Below are positions 25,422 to 35,207 of a DNA stretch of 44,191 bases, one piece after another. The notes under the pieces were generated by a model that did not search any database, had not been told where the DNA came from, and saw only the letters and a list, made by a program, of their open reading frames with translations. Numbering within the stretch: position 1 is the stretch's first letter; each line of letters starts with the position of its first letter. This DNA is from Candidatus Mediterraneibacter surreyensis (GTDB lineage: Bacteria; Bacillota; Clostridia; Lachnospirales; Lachnospiraceae), in the NCBI GenBank assembly GCA_019118885.1, contig DWYB01000053.1, positions 1-44,191 of the forward strand, given 5' to 3'. The translations under genes were made by a program, and so were the position numbers.

Positions 25422-27110
25422 CTACTTAGCTGTCTGGTCTTCTGTTATATCCTCGTTTTGCTGATCTGTCTCGCCTGCATCGGTCTTTTCCGATACGCCG
25501 GTCACCTCAGTTCCGTTCATGGACAGAACTGTATTTGTCTCTTCCCCCTCTTTATACTCGATCGTCACCGCATCTCCCACATCAAACCGGATAACATTGA
25601 TATAGTCGACAACAGGCACGTCAAAGATAGCATCTGAACCCTCTACCATAATATAATAATGAGAATTTCCTTCGACGACCGCCTGGGCGATCTTCGTGAT
25701 CTTTCCCGTAACTGTCAGAATCTCTCTGGTATCTTCTTCCACTTCTTTGATCCCATTCTTATACATCAATGAGGTATACTGCTCTTCACACTCGCTCACG
25801 GTATTCCCGGTAGCCACAATCTGATATTTCTGAACATTGACCATGGCATACATCTTCACCAGACCGGCATCGTCTTTCAACGCTATAAAATATGTCGGTT
25901 CCCCGGATATATTGAGCAGCAGAGGAAATGTAGCGGTATAATGCAGGTTCTGCACCTGTCCCTCGGCAGAATCCATCGCAGACTGTTCCGTCGCCCCCTC
26001 TACCTCATAGAACTTCGTTTCCATCGTCCTCTGATTCATCAGTACAAAGCCGACATTAGACTGGTCTCCTGTAATAGAGGTAACCCCCGTGTAGACCCAC
26101 ACATCGTCATCAATAGCCAGATAGTTATATCCATCCGTAGTCACCAGACAGTCTTTTTGTCCGAATACACTGTTGATAAAACCGTGCTGCAGCGTTCCGT
26201 GATAGTCATAAAGTTCTACAAGAAGATCCGCGGAATATGCACGGTCGATCCACTGAGGAGCGTCCTCTATAGCATAATCCTCTGTCTCTCCCGTAATGGC
26301 ATTACACAGCACAACCCGTCCGATAGTCACGCCGCCAAACAGACCGATATTATACTTTTTCACCGGACAGATCCAGTATGGAGTTCCCTCTTCATCCACC
26401 TCGAAACTTAAATCGTTGAAGATATAAGTTGGATATCTGAATCTCAAATGGCGGTAGATATTACGGTTGAAATGATCACTGGTTGTATATTTCATACCTT
26501 CATCCAGCTTAACAAGTTCCGTATCCTGGGTCGCCATGTCAATCTTCATATATGCGGGAATCCCCTCACCGTTGTTTGTCAGCCACTTGATAATACTGGC
26601 ATATTTCAACGGAGATACACGTACAGGACGGTCCTGATAGTTAATCTGTGAATACAGTTCATCCACCTCAAACTGAGAGACCATATCCACCATGCTTCCC
26701 ATCTCCCGATTGCCAAGAAGCGTAGCCGAATCCCGGTCCAGAAGCGGGATCTGGTCAAAAGAGAGTTCTTCAATATCTCTGGTAAATTCTCCCGTCTCCA
26801 CTGTCATAAGATTCTGATATTTATCTGCATTTACAACAGGCGAAGACAAAAGCGCACCTGCCAGATATACGATAACTACTGCGGCGAAAAGTCCCAGTAT
26901 GACTTTCATCCCTTTTGACTCTTTTAATTCATACCTGTTCAGCCCTTTTCGCTTTGCAAACAGAGCCGCAATCAACAGGATGAGTACGCCGAGAAAGATC
27001 CAGAATTCCGTGGAATGAATGTTAATTGCCGGCAGCGTTACATAATAGTATATCCCCAGCAAAAGGATCACGATCAGTGTAATGACAATTTTTCGTCTGA
27101 TATTTTTCAT
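25422..27110 (-). CDS. Large membrane-anchored protein of unknown function
   Basis: I do not recognise a named family with confidence. The 562 residues begin with three hydrophobic segments (about 8-26, 36-50 and 69-89). A long predicted extracytoplasmic part follows, rich in beta-type sequence (repeats of the kind WVYTGVTSITGDQ). The C-terminal 100 residues resemble an OB/NfeD-like beta-barrel (ILTVTGKITKIAQAVVEG) and end in an acidic tail. A GAAAGGGG site precedes ATG 27110. A terminator upstream (27127-27156) separates it from trkH, so it needs its own promoter or read-through. No catalytic motif is visible. Confidence 0.75.
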   Translation of the reverse strand: MKNIRRKIVITLIVILLLGIYYYVTLPAINIHSTEFWIFLGVLILLIAALFAKRKGLNRYELKESKGMKVILGLFAAVVIVYLAGALLSSPVVNADKYQNLMTVETGEFTRDIEELSFDQIPLLDRDSATLLGNREMGSMVDMVSQFEVDELYSQINYQDRPVRVSPLKYASIIKWLTNNGEGIPAYMKIDMATQDTELVKLDEGMKYTTSDHFNRNIYRHLRFRYPTYIFNDLSFEVDEEGTPYWICPVKKYNIGLFGGVTIGRVVLCNAITGETEDYAIEDAPQWIDRAYSADLLVELYDYHGTLQHGFINSVFGQKDCLVTTDGYNYLAIDDDVWVYTGVTSITGDQSNVGFVLMNQRTMETKFYEVEGATEQSAMDSAEGQVQNLHYTATFPLLLNISGEPTYFIALKDDAGLVKMYAMVNVQKYQIVATGNTVSECEEQYTSLMYKNGIKEVEEDTREILTVTGKITKIAQAVVEGNSHYYIMVEGSDAIFDVPVVDYINVIRFDVGDAVTIEYKEGEETNTVLSMNGTEVTGVSEKTDAGETDQQNEDITEDQTAK

Positions 27111-27126
27111 ACTTTCCCCTTTCTTT

Positions 27127-27156
27127 TAAAAAAACCCCGCAGCAATCCCTGCGGGG
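27127..27156 (-). terminator. Terminator after trkH
   Basis: Arms CCCCGCAG (27135-27142) and CTGCGGGG (27149-27156) are followed on the minus strand by eight T residues (27134-27127). A textbook intrinsic terminator closing the trkA-trkH operon. Confidence 0.92.
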
Positions 27157-27190
27157 CATCATTTGCTATTTCCTTTACGTCAGCACTCTG

Positions 27191-28636
27191 TCAGAACTTC
27201 TTTCTCCAGAGCGCCGGTGATAAAAGGAGCAGGAACGGTATGATCTCCAGCCTTCCCACCAGCATGTCAAAACAGAACACAAGTTTAGAAAGCGGTGAGA
27301 GCATATGGAAATTCTCCACAGGACCCACTTTAGAGATACCCGGTCCTACGTTATTTATTGTTGTCAGAACGCCGCTGAAAGATGTGGCAAAATCAAAATT
27401 ATCGATAGCCACGATCAGTACGGATGCGACTAATATAAATACATATGCGGCGAAATACACATTGATCCCTCTAAGAGTATCCTGACCCACTCTCTTTCCA
27501 TTGAGCTTTACGACAGTCACAGCATTCGGATGCAGGACTTTATGGATCTCCTGCCGGATCGACTTGATCAGGATCACAAACCTGCACACTTTGATACCGC
27601 CTCCTGTAGAGCCGGCGCTGGCGCCGATAAACATAATCGCCAGCAATATCGCTTTTGACAGTTCAGGCCACAATTCATAATCCGCCGTATAAAATCCCGT
27701 CGTCGTAATGATCGACGCCACCTGGAATGCCGCATAACGGAAAGCGTGGAACACATTCTCATATATGCTCAGGATATTGACTGTTATCACTGCAGTAGAC
27801 GCGGCTATAATCCCGAGATATGCGCGAAGTTCCTCATTCTTTAACACACTTTTCCAGTCTTTTAAGAGAAGAAGGAAATACAGGTTGAAGTTGACTCCAA
27901 ACAGGATCATAAATATAGTGATCACACCGTCGATATAAGCGCTGTCGTAAAAAGCCACACTGGTATTCCTGTTGTTGAATCCACCGGTTCCAGCCGTACT
28001 GAACGAATGAACCAGAGCGTCGTAAAGATTCATTCCACCCAGCATGAGCAGGACCACTTCCACAGCCGTCAGCACAAAGTACATTCCATAAAGGATTGTC
28101 GCCGTATTTCTTGCTTTCGGAACCAGCTTATCCGACTCCGGCCCCGGCATCTCCGCGCGCATAAGAGGCATGGAATTCTCATCATCCAGAGAAGTGATCA
28201 TCAGAACAAAGACAAGCACTCCCATACCGCCGATCCAGTGGGTCAGACATCGCCAGAAATTAATTCCCATAGGCAGGCTCTCGATCTCCTGAAGGATCGT
28301 CGACCCCGTCGTCGTAAATCCTGACACCGTCTCAAAGAAAGCATCGATATAGTTTGGGATACTTCCCGATATCACAAACGGGAGCGCCCCGAAAACAGAC
28401 CACAGAAGCCATGCCAGCGCCACGATAGCAAAGCTCTCTTTCCCGTATATTCTCGTGCACTTTGGTCTCTTTCTACCGAATATCAGAAAAATAACGCCGA
28501 GAATCACACTTACGATCAGGAAAGAAAAACCGCTCTTTTCTCTGTAAATAAGCGAGACGAGCGCGGGGATCAATAGTACCGCCCCCTCTACGCCCAGCAT
28601 TTTTCCCAGTATATATACAATCATTCTTTTATTCAT
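27191..28636 (-). CDS. trkH: Potassium uptake channel subunit TrkH/KtrB family
   Basis: The membrane pore of a Trk/Ktr K+ uptake system. Its 481 residues have the fourfold M1-P-M2 architecture, and each pore loop shows its filter glycine: VSGFTTTGSTIL (about 107), TAGTGGFNN (about 215), ITTTGFYTADY (about 310) and TINNVGPGISK (about 435). It begins 10 bases after the trkA stop codon and is co-transcribed with it. Length suits TrkH. Complex formation with the neighbouring TrkA is expected. Confidence 0.95.
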   Translation of the reverse strand: MNKRMIVYILGKMLGVEGAVLLIPALVSLIYREKSGFSFLIVSVILGVIFLIFGRKRPKCTRIYGKESFAIVALAWLLWSVFGALPFVISGSIPNYIDAFFETVSGFTTTGSTILQEIESLPMGINFWRCLTHWIGGMGVLVFVLMITSLDDENSMPLMRAEMPGPESDKLVPKARNTATILYGMYFVLTAVEVVLLMLGGMNLYDALVHSFSTAGTGGFNNRNTSVAFYDSAYIDGVITIFMILFGVNFNLYFLLLLKDWKSVLKNEELRAYLGIIAASTAVITVNILSIYENVFHAFRYAAFQVASIITTTGFYTADYELWPELSKAILLAIMFIGASAGSTGGGIKVCRFVILIKSIRQEIHKVLHPNAVTVVKLNGKRVGQDTLRGINVYFAAYVFILVASVLIVAIDNFDFATSFSGVLTTINNVGPGISKVGPVENFHMLSPLSKLVFCFDMLVGRLEIIPFLLLLSPALWRKKF

Positions 28637-28646
28637 TTCGCTGCAC

Positions 28647-30005
28647 CTACATTAAAATATCCTCAAGATCTTCTATATGACTGTCCATCGTAACTACAAT
28701 CACACTGTCGCCCACTTCCATACAGTCATCTCCGCCCGGAATGATGATCTGTCTCTTTCTGGAAATACATGCGATCAGGTTATTTGATCTAAGCGTCAGA
28801 TCCTTAAGTGGTATTCCAGTGTATCTGGTCTCTGATTTTATAATGAATTCCAATGCCTCGATCTTATCATCGACAAGCTGGTAAAGTGTCTCAACGTTAG
28901 AACTTCCCTGTGAATTTTTCCTTGCCCTCACATAGCTCAAAATAGCATCCGCCGTCGCCGTCTTGGCCGAAACAATGCTGTCAATCCCGAAATCCTCAAC
29001 CATACTGGCCCGTCGATCCTCATTTATCTTTGCTATGATCTTGGACGCCCCCTGGCTTTTTGCAAACAGCGCCGTAATGATATTCTCCTCGTCCATTCCC
29101 GTCAGCCCGACAAATGCATCCGCCTCCTCGATTCCTTCCTCGATCAGAAGGTCGTGGTCCGTAGCATCGCCGTTGATGATCGTTGCTTTTGGGAGCAGCT
29201 CACACAATTCCTCGCATCTGTTTACATCGCGCTCGATGATCTTGATCTGCATTCCCAGCTTACAGAGCTGTAACGCAAGATAATACGCCACCCTGCCGCC
29301 GCCGCAGATAATTACTTTTCTGATCTTCCCTTTATGTTTACCGAACATACGGAAAAACCGTTCCATCTCACTGTGTGAGACAGCGATATGCAGTCTGTCG
29401 CCCTCCCGTATCTCGTAATCTCCATCAGGGATCAATACGTCTCCGCAATGTTCCACCGCACAGACAAGAAGTTTGATCTGGAACTTATTATACATGTCCG
29501 CAAGAGACATCCCTACGAGCTTGCTTTCTTTCTGGATCAGATATTCGATCAGTTCTACTCTTCCTCTTGCAAACGTCTCTATCTTGCTGGCATCGGGGAA
29601 CAGCAGAAGTCTGCTGATCTCATCCGCCACGATCAGTTCCGGATTCACTGCCATACTCAGATGCAGATCCTCCTTTAGCAGACCAATCTGTTTAAAATAA
29701 ATCGGATTACGCACACGCGCAATCGTATGCCTTGCTCCAAGACGCCTTGCGATCAGGCAGCTTAACATATTACACTCATCCGCCGATGTACATGCGATCA
29801 CAAGATCCGCATGAGGCACATCTGCCCGTCTCTGTACTTCCGCATCTGCTGCATCCCCTATCACACAGGCGATATCCAGCCGGTCCACAGCATATTTCAG
29901 TTTCTTCTCATTGCTGTCGATCATCACCACATCATAGCTTTCGACAGAAAGCTGCTTCGCAAGCTTATAGCCCACTTTTCCATCTCCAATGATAACAATC
30001 TTCAT
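28647..30005 (-). CDS. trkA: Trk potassium uptake regulatory protein TrkA
   Basis: The cytosolic NAD(H)/nucleotide-binding gating subunit of the K+ uptake system. Its 452 residues are a tandem of two RCK units: TrkA_N (MKIVIIGDGKVGYKLAKQL at 1-19), TrkA_C (about 145-225), a second TrkA_N (RKVIICGGGRVAYYLALQL near 230) and a second TrkA_C (about 370-452). The tandem form is typical of TrkA rather than the half-size KtrA. It leads the trkA-trkH operon, with a promoter 76 bases upstream of the ATG. Confidence 0.95.
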   Translation of the reverse strand: MKIVIIGDGKVGYKLAKQLSVESYDVVMIDSNEKKLKYAVDRLDIACVIGDAADAEVQRRADVPHADLVIACTSADECNMLSCLIARRLGARHTIARVRNPIYFKQIGLLKEDLHLSMAVNPELIVADEISRLLLFPDASKIETFARGRVELIEYLIQKESKLVGMSLADMYNKFQIKLLVCAVEHCGDVLIPDGDYEIREGDRLHIAVSHSEMERFFRMFGKHKGKIRKVIICGGGRVAYYLALQLCKLGMQIKIIERDVNRCEELCELLPKATIINGDATDHDLLIEEGIEEADAFVGLTGMDEENIITALFAKSQGASKIIAKINEDRRASMVEDFGIDSIVSAKTATADAILSYVRARKNSQGSSNVETLYQLVDDKIEALEFIIKSETRYTGIPLKDLTLRSNNLIACISRKRQIIIPGGDDCMEVGDSVIVVTMDSHIEDLEDILM

Positions 30006-30080
30006 TACTTTTCCCTCTGTTGTATTAAATTATAGTATCTGTATACAAAGACTCTGATTTTATGTATATACAGCAGAGCA

Positions 30081-30109
30081 ATTATAGCACCTCCGGATAT
30101 AAAGCACAA
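30081..30109 (-). promoter_or_regulatory. trkA promoter
   Basis: TTGTGC (30109-30104) and TATAAT (30086-30081) on the minus strand with a 17-base spacer. A second TATAAT-like element lies nearer the gene but lacks a matching -35. Confidence 0.6.
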
Positions 30110-30161
30110 CAATCTTAGCACTTTCTTAACGCAAATCAATCCGAACCTGTACTTGCGCAAT

Positions 30162-30207
30162 GAAAGGAGACAGAAGATTGTCTCTTTTCAACCTTCTGTC
30201 TCCTTTC
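30162..30207. terminator. Strong hairpin after the EF-G paralogue
   Basis: Perfect 15-bp arms (GAAAGGAGACAGAAG at 30162-30176 and its complement at 30193-30207) enclose a 16-nt loop 37 bases past the EF-G-like stop codon. On the minus strand it is followed by ATTGCGC, not a U-run, so it is an unusual intrinsic terminator or an mRNA 3'-end stabiliser. Confidence 0.6.
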
Positions 30208-30243
30208 TGACATCCTTATTATTCCCGGAATATCATTCTTTGT

Positions 30244-32319
30244 TTATTCCTCTGACGCCCTTGCCGCAATCTCTCTCTCCTGAACATCCAACGGAGCCTG
30301 CTCATATCTGGCAAATGTATACTCATAGGTGCCGCGTCCGCCTGTCATGGATCTCAGCGTCGTACAGTAACCGAACAGTCCTGTCATGGGGATATCCGCC
30401 TCGATCGCCTGCTTGCCGCCCGCAATCGGATTCATGCCGAGCACACGGCCGCGCCTCTTGTTCAGATCTCCCATCACATCGCCTGTGTAATCATCCGGAA
30501 CCGTAACCTTCAGAGAAGCAATCGGCTCAAGCAATACAGGTGAAGCCTCCATGAAGCCTTTCTTGAACGCCTGTATGGTGGCCGTCTTAAACGCCATCTC
30601 CGAAGAATCTACCGGATGATAGGATCCATCGTAAAGGATCGCTTTCACGCCTACAACCGGATATCCGGCAAGAGGGCCTTTGACAACAGATTCCTGAAGA
30701 CCTTTTTCCACAGCCGGGAAGTAATTCTTCGGAACTGCTCCGCCTACAACGCATTCTTCAAATACATACGGCGTATCCAGGTCGCCTGACGGCTCGAATT
30801 TCATCTTGACATGTCCATACTGTCCGTGTCCGCCTGTCTGTTTCTTATACTTCATATCCACATCGGAATTCTTGCGGATCGTCTCGCGGAAGGCCACTTT
30901 CGGCGTCTCCAGCGTAATCTCTACTTTATATCTCGCAGCCAGCTTGCTTGCTGTGATCTCCAGATGCTGATCTCCCATGCCATAGAGCAGAGACTGTCTG
31001 TTCTCGCTGTCGTTTACGACCTTAAGCGTCACATCCTCGGCTGTCATTCTTGCCAGAGCCTGCGATACTTTATCCTCGTCACCCTTGTTCTTCACTACAT
31101 ATTTCATATATGTATAAGGTACAGAATAGTCTGTCTTCGCATAGGACACCTGATTTGCTTTCGTGGAAAGCGTATCCCCTGTGCGTGTGTTTGCCAGCTT
31201 TGCGATAGCTCCGATATCTCCTGCAAACAGCTCGCTGACTTCAGACGGCTTATTACCGCACATCGTATAGAGCTTGCCCGGTTTTTCTTCGGCTTCCGTA
31301 TCTGCGTTGTAGAGAACGTCATCGCCTTTGAGCACGCCGGAGCACACTTTTATAAATGAATACTTTCCGATAAACGGATCCACCATCGTCTTAAACACAT
31401 ATGCTGTCTTTGCCTTCGAGAAATCATAATTAGCCTCAAAGATATCGTTTGTGGTCCGGTTGATGCCCGCGCACGTTCTCTTATCCGGACTCGGGAAGAA
31501 ACGCACGATATCCGACAGCAGGTTGGCAACACCCTGTGCCTGGACATTGGATCCCATCGCTACCGGAACGATATCGCCATCCATAACCTCTGTACGCATA
31601 GCTGCACGGATCTCCTCGATTGAGAACTCTTCACCGTTGAAGTAGCGCTCCATAAATTCTTCGCTCGTCTCGGCTACCGCTTCCATGAGAGAATCTCTCA
31701 GGATCTCAAGATTCGGTTTACAGTAATCCGGGATCTCGCACTCTTCTCTCTGTCCGATTCCTGTATAGCGACGCCCCGCATTCTTTATGACATTGATATA
31801 GCCGACGAGCTTTTCATTCTCACGAATCGGCTGAAAATGCGGCGCGATCTTCTTGCCGTAGCGGGCAGTCAGATCTTCGACTACCTGGCGGAAACTTGCA
31901 TCATCTACGTCCATCTCTGTTACATATACCATTCTCGGAAGATTATATTTATCACACAGTTCCCACGCTTTTTCTGTACCGACCTGAACTCCGGCTTTTC
32001 CGGATACCACGATAACAGCTGCGTCCGCTGCGCTGACCGCTTCCTCTACCTCACCGACAAAATCAAAATATCCCGGTGTATCAAGGATATTGATCTTCGC
32101 TTTCTCCCACTCGATCGGAATCAGGCTTGTGCTGATCGAAAATCCACGTTTCTGCTCCTCTTTATCAAAGTCGCTGACCGTACTGGCATCTGATACTTTA
32201 CCCATGCGGTTCGTTGCTCCCGATACGTACAGCATTGCCTCAACAAGACTTGTCTTTCCGCTTCCGCCGTGTCCAAGCAATACCACGTTTCTTATTTCGT
32301 CCGTTCTGTAAACCTTCAT
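30244..32319 (-). CDS. Elongation factor G-like GTPase (EF-G paralogue)
   Basis: A 691-residue translational GTPase with the full EF-G domain order: G domain (about 1-270), domain II, and domains III-V (HGQYGHVKMKFEPSG near 510 in domain IV). G1 is GHGGSGKT (16-23) and G3 is DTPGYFDF (about 80). The guanine-specificity motif G4, normally NKMD, reads TEMD (about 134-137). The gene is isolated, with its own promoter, not in the str operon (rpsL-rpsG-fusA-tuf). This suits the EF-G2/EF-G-like group, some of which act in ribosome recycling or are not true translocases. A GGAGG site precedes ATG 32319. Confidence 0.9.
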   Translation of the reverse strand: MKVYRTDEIRNVVLLGHGGSGKTSLVEAMLYVSGATNRMGKVSDASTVSDFDKEEQKRGFSISTSLIPIEWEKAKINILDTPGYFDFVGEVEEAVSAADAAVIVVSGKAGVQVGTEKAWELCDKYNLPRMVYVTEMDVDDASFRQVVEDLTARYGKKIAPHFQPIRENEKLVGYINVIKNAGRRYTGIGQREECEIPDYCKPNLEILRDSLMEAVAETSEEFMERYFNGEEFSIEEIRAAMRTEVMDGDIVPVAMGSNVQAQGVANLLSDIVRFFPSPDKRTCAGINRTTNDIFEANYDFSKAKTAYVFKTMVDPFIGKYSFIKVCSGVLKGDDVLYNADTEAEEKPGKLYTMCGNKPSEVSELFAGDIGAIAKLANTRTGDTLSTKANQVSYAKTDYSVPYTYMKYVVKNKGDEDKVSQALARMTAEDVTLKVVNDSENRQSLLYGMGDQHLEITASKLAARYKVEITLETPKVAFRETIRKNSDVDMKYKKQTGGHGQYGHVKMKFEPSGDLDTPYVFEECVVGGAVPKNYFPAVEKGLQESVVKGPLAGYPVVGVKAILYDGSYHPVDSSEMAFKTATIQAFKKGFMEASPVLLEPIASLKVTVPDDYTGDVMGDLNKRRGRVLGMNPIAGGKQAIEADIPMTGLFGYCTTLRSMTGGRGTYEYTFARYEQAPLDVQEREIAARASEE

Positions 32320-32389
32320 GCTGCTGCCTCCTTGTTATGTAGTTATTCTGCCTGTTCCAAAATTGATCTGGCAGGCACATCATGGGTAT

Positions 32390-32418
32390 ATTGTACTAAA
32401 ATTTCGTAATGATTACAA
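32390..32418 (-). promoter_or_regulatory. Promoter of the EF-G paralogue
   Basis: TTGTAA (32418-32413) and TACAAT (32395-32390) on the minus strand with a 17-base spacer. The leader between it and the gene can form a small CTGCCTG/TGGCAGG hairpin (about 32348-32376). Confidence 0.55.
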
Positions 32419-32544
32419 CTATTTTATTCATATTTCACATATATTATTTATCGTTTACTTTTACAATGTAAAGTGCTAAGATATCTCTGTGAGCGTGGAA
32501 TTCTTTGACTTCCCGCTATTATAATGAAAGGAATACAGCTTATC

Positions 32545-33642
32545 ATGGCTTCTACCAAGATTGGATTTATCGGTCTCGGGCTGATCGGCGGATCCGTCGC
32601 CAAAGCCCTCCGCAAATATTATCCCGACTACGAGATCATCGCATTTGACAAGAACCGGGAGACACTTGCCCTGGCCGTTCAGGAGGATATCATACATACG
32701 GCATGCTCTTCCATCGACGATAATTTCAGGGAGTGCAGCTATATCTTCCTGTGTGCTCCTGTATCATGCAACACCGCATATCTGTCGCAGTTAAAGGATC
32801 TCATAACCCCGGACTGCATCCTGACAGACGTGGGAAGCGTAAAAACTTCCATCCACGAGGAGATCTCAGCGCTGGGCATGGAAGAAAACTTCATCGGAGG
32901 ACATCCGATGGCCGGTTCTGAAAAGAGCGGATTCGCCAACTCCAAGGCGCATCTCATCGAGAACGCCTACTATGTCCTGACTCCCACGGATAAGATATCC
33001 CCGGAAAAGACAGAGGCTTACCGGGATCTTGTCGCTTCTCTGAAAGCGATTCCCATCGTACTGAACTACCGGGAGCATGATTTCATCACGGGAACGATCA
33101 GTCACCTTCCTCATATCATTGCCTCGACTCTCGTGAATTACGTGCGCGACACCGACACAAAGGATGAACTGATGAAAGCGCTGGCGGCAGGAGGATTCAA
33201 GGATATTACAAGAATCGCCTCCTCCTCCCCCGTGATGTGGCAGCAGATCTGCCTGAAGAATCGTTCAAACATTTCCCGTATCCTGGACGGATACATTGCT
33301 TCTCTGGAAAGAGCAAAAGAACTGGTGGACGCCGGAAATGAAACCGGGCTTTACTCACTGTTTGAGACCTCACGCGATTACCGGGATTCCATGCCGAACA
33401 GCTCCGCCGGGCCGATCAAGAAGCAGTTCGCATTTTACTGCGATATCATCGATGAGGCAGGCGGGATCGCTACCATTGCGACGATCCTTGCAAGCAATAA
33501 CATCAATATCAAGAATATCGGCATTATACATAACAGGGAATTTGAGGAAGGCGCCCTCAAGATTGAGTTCTACGACGAGGCTTCCTCCGTGAAAGCGGCA
33601 TCCCTTTTACAGAAATACCACTATATCATCTATGAAATCTGA
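32545..33642 (+). CDS. tyrA: Prephenate dehydrogenase TyrA
   Basis: Converts prephenate to 4-hydroxyphenylpyruvate in tyrosine synthesis. The protein starts with the NAD-binding loop IGFIGLGLIGGSVAKAL and has GGHPMAGSEKSG near residue 117 and the SHLPHIIAS helix near 193. A C-terminal ACT-type regulatory domain follows (from about 297, GGIATIATILASNNINIKNI). I prefer the ATG at 32545 (365 residues) to that at 32524, because the first ATG overlaps a TATAAT at 32520-32525 that is likely the -10 box. AAAGG lies upstream of the chosen start. aroA follows after 17 bases. Confidence 0.93.
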   Translation: MASTKIGFIGLGLIGGSVAKALRKYYPDYEIIAFDKNRETLALAVQEDIIHTACSSIDDNFRECSYIFLCAPVSCNTAYLSQLKDLITPDCILTDVGSVKTSIHEEISALGMEENFIGGHPMAGSEKSGFANSKAHLIENAYYVLTPTDKISPEKTEAYRDLVASLKAIPIVLNYREHDFITGTISHLPHIIASTLVNYVRDTDTKDELMKALAAGGFKDITRIASSSPVMWQQICLKNRSNISRILDGYIASLERAKELVDAGNETGLYSLFETSRDYRDSMPNSSAGPIKKQFAFYCDIIDEAGGIATIATILASNNINIKNIGIIHNREFEEGALKIEFYDEASSVKAASLLQKYHYIIYEI

Positions 33643-33659
33643 CAGAAAGGATAAATGAA

Positions 33660-34949
33660 ATGGAATTATGCAGTATCACAGGACTGAAAGGAAAAATATC
33701 CGTCCCCGGCGATAAATCCATCTCACACCGGTGTGTGATGTTCGGATCCATAGCCAGCGGAATGACGGAGATACACAACTTCCTGGAAGGGGCGGACTGT
33801 CTCGCAACGATCCGTTGCTTCCGCACCCTCGGCATCGACATCGAAGAAAAGGACAGCACTGTCCTCGTACACGGCAAAGGCCTCCACGGCCTGTCAGCCC
33901 CCTCGAATATCCTTGACGTGGGAAACAGCGGCACAACCACCCGTCTCTTGTCGGGCATCCTTGCAGGTCAGCCCTTTGAATCAAAATTATCCGGCGACGA
34001 ATCACTCAACTCCCGCCCGATGAAAAGGATCATCGATCCACTGACCCAGATGGGGGCTAATATCTCAAGTATTCTGCGCAACGGATGCGCTCCGCTGTAC
34101 ATCTCACCCGGAAAACTTCACGGGATCCACTATGACTCTCCGGTCGCTTCCGCTCAGGTCAAATCCTGCATCCTGCTGGCCGGACTGTATGCAGACGGCG
34201 AGACTTCCGTCACCGAGCCGTCTCTCTCAAGGAATCATACAGAGCTTATGCTCAGGGAATTTGGCGCGGATATCCGTTCCACACATGAGCTGGGGAGCAC
34301 AAAGGCGACCGCTTCCATCTCTCCCTGCGAAGAACTGTACGGTCAGAAGATTACCGTGCCTGGCGACATCTCTTCCGCCGCTTATTTCATCGCAGCAGGA
34401 CTGATTGTACCGGACTCTGAAATTCTCATTGAAAATGTAGGTATTAACCCGACCCGGTCCGGTATCCTGAAAGTATGCGAGGACATGGGCGGAGATATCA
34501 CTCTTCTCAACGAGCGCATCGAAGGCGGAGAAAAGATTGCCGATATCCTCGTGCGTACAAGTAAGCTACACGGTATCACCATACAGGGCGACATCATCCC
34601 CACGCTCATCGACGAAATCCCGGTCATCGCAGTCATGGCCGCTGTAGCGGAAGGAACAACCGCCATAAAAGACGCCGCCGAACTGAAAGTCAAAGAGACC
34701 GACCGTATCGAGACAGTCTGCGACAATCTGAAATCAATGGGCTGCAACGTAACGCCGACACCGGACGGCATGATCATCACCGGCGGGAAACTTACAGGCG
34801 CATCCATCCATACCCTGCTTGACCACCGCATCGCAATGGCATTCAGCATCGCGGCGCTGGTGGCAGAAGGGAATACGAAGATACTGGACAGCAAATGCGT
34901 GGATGTGTCGTATCCGACGTTCTATGATACATTCGAGGAGTTGTTGTAA
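33660..34949 (+). CDS. aroA: 3-phosphoshikimate 1-carboxyvinyltransferase (EPSP synthase)
   Basis: Catalyses the sixth shikimate step, joining shikimate-3-phosphate and phosphoenolpyruvate. The 429 residues are typical. Active-site motifs include PGDKSISHR (about 16-24), LDVGNSGTTTRLLSG (about 83-97), LNSRPMKRI (about 117) and the C-terminal DHRIAMAFSIAA (about 386). It is co-transcribed with tyrA for aromatic amino-acid synthesis. Its TAA stop (34947-34949) falls inside the terminal GTAAATT of the long palindrome A2, so the element appears to supply the stop codon. Residues up to the end look complete. Confidence 0.97.
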   Translation: MELCSITGLKGKISVPGDKSISHRCVMFGSIASGMTEIHNFLEGADCLATIRCFRTLGIDIEEKDSTVLVHGKGLHGLSAPSNILDVGNSGTTTRLLSGILAGQPFESKLSGDESLNSRPMKRIIDPLTQMGANISSILRNGCAPLYISPGKLHGIHYDSPVASAQVKSCILLAGLYADGETSVTEPSLSRNHTELMLREFGADIRSTHELGSTKATASISPCEELYGQKITVPGDISSAAYFIAAGLIVPDSEILIENVGINPTRSGILKVCEDMGGDITLLNERIEGGEKIADILVRTSKLHGITIQGDIIPTLIDEIPVIAVMAAVAEGTTAIKDAAELKVKETDRIETVCDNLKSMGCNVTPTPDGMIITGGKLTGASIHTLLDHRIAMAFSIAALVAEGNTKILDSKCVDVSYPTFYDTFEELL

Positions 34950-35207
34950 ATTCGTGTTTGTCGGAGAGACATCCTATGATAAATCGACCGAAAATCAATC
35001 GGATACAGTGAAATAACTCACGTATTCAGATTAGGCGGGATTGTAATGCTTCCGGCTCCGGTTACAAAAGAAAGATAAACTTTCTCCACAGTCACCGTCC
35101 GCATTACAATCCCGCCTAATCCGAAAGGTTCATCATATAGGCTGTATCCGTTTAATTTCCTGCGTTCATCCAATCGGAAGTATCTCCCTGGCAATAGCAG
35201 AATTTAC
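34946..35207. repeat. Long imperfect palindrome A2 (family A)
   Basis: About 262 bp folding around 35076. A perfect 21-bp pair lies at 35029-35049 and 35101-35121. Inside it CGGTTAC faces GTCACCG and a GAAAG-ATAAA-CTTTC tip closes the hairpin. Outer pairing (CGGATACA, GGAGAGAC-type pieces and GTAAATT/AATTTAC ends) matches copy A1 at 5016-5392. The 21-bp core differs from that of A1 at several positions, and each change is matched on the opposite arm. The left end contains the aroA stop codon. No transposase is encoded in it. Confidence 0.87.
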
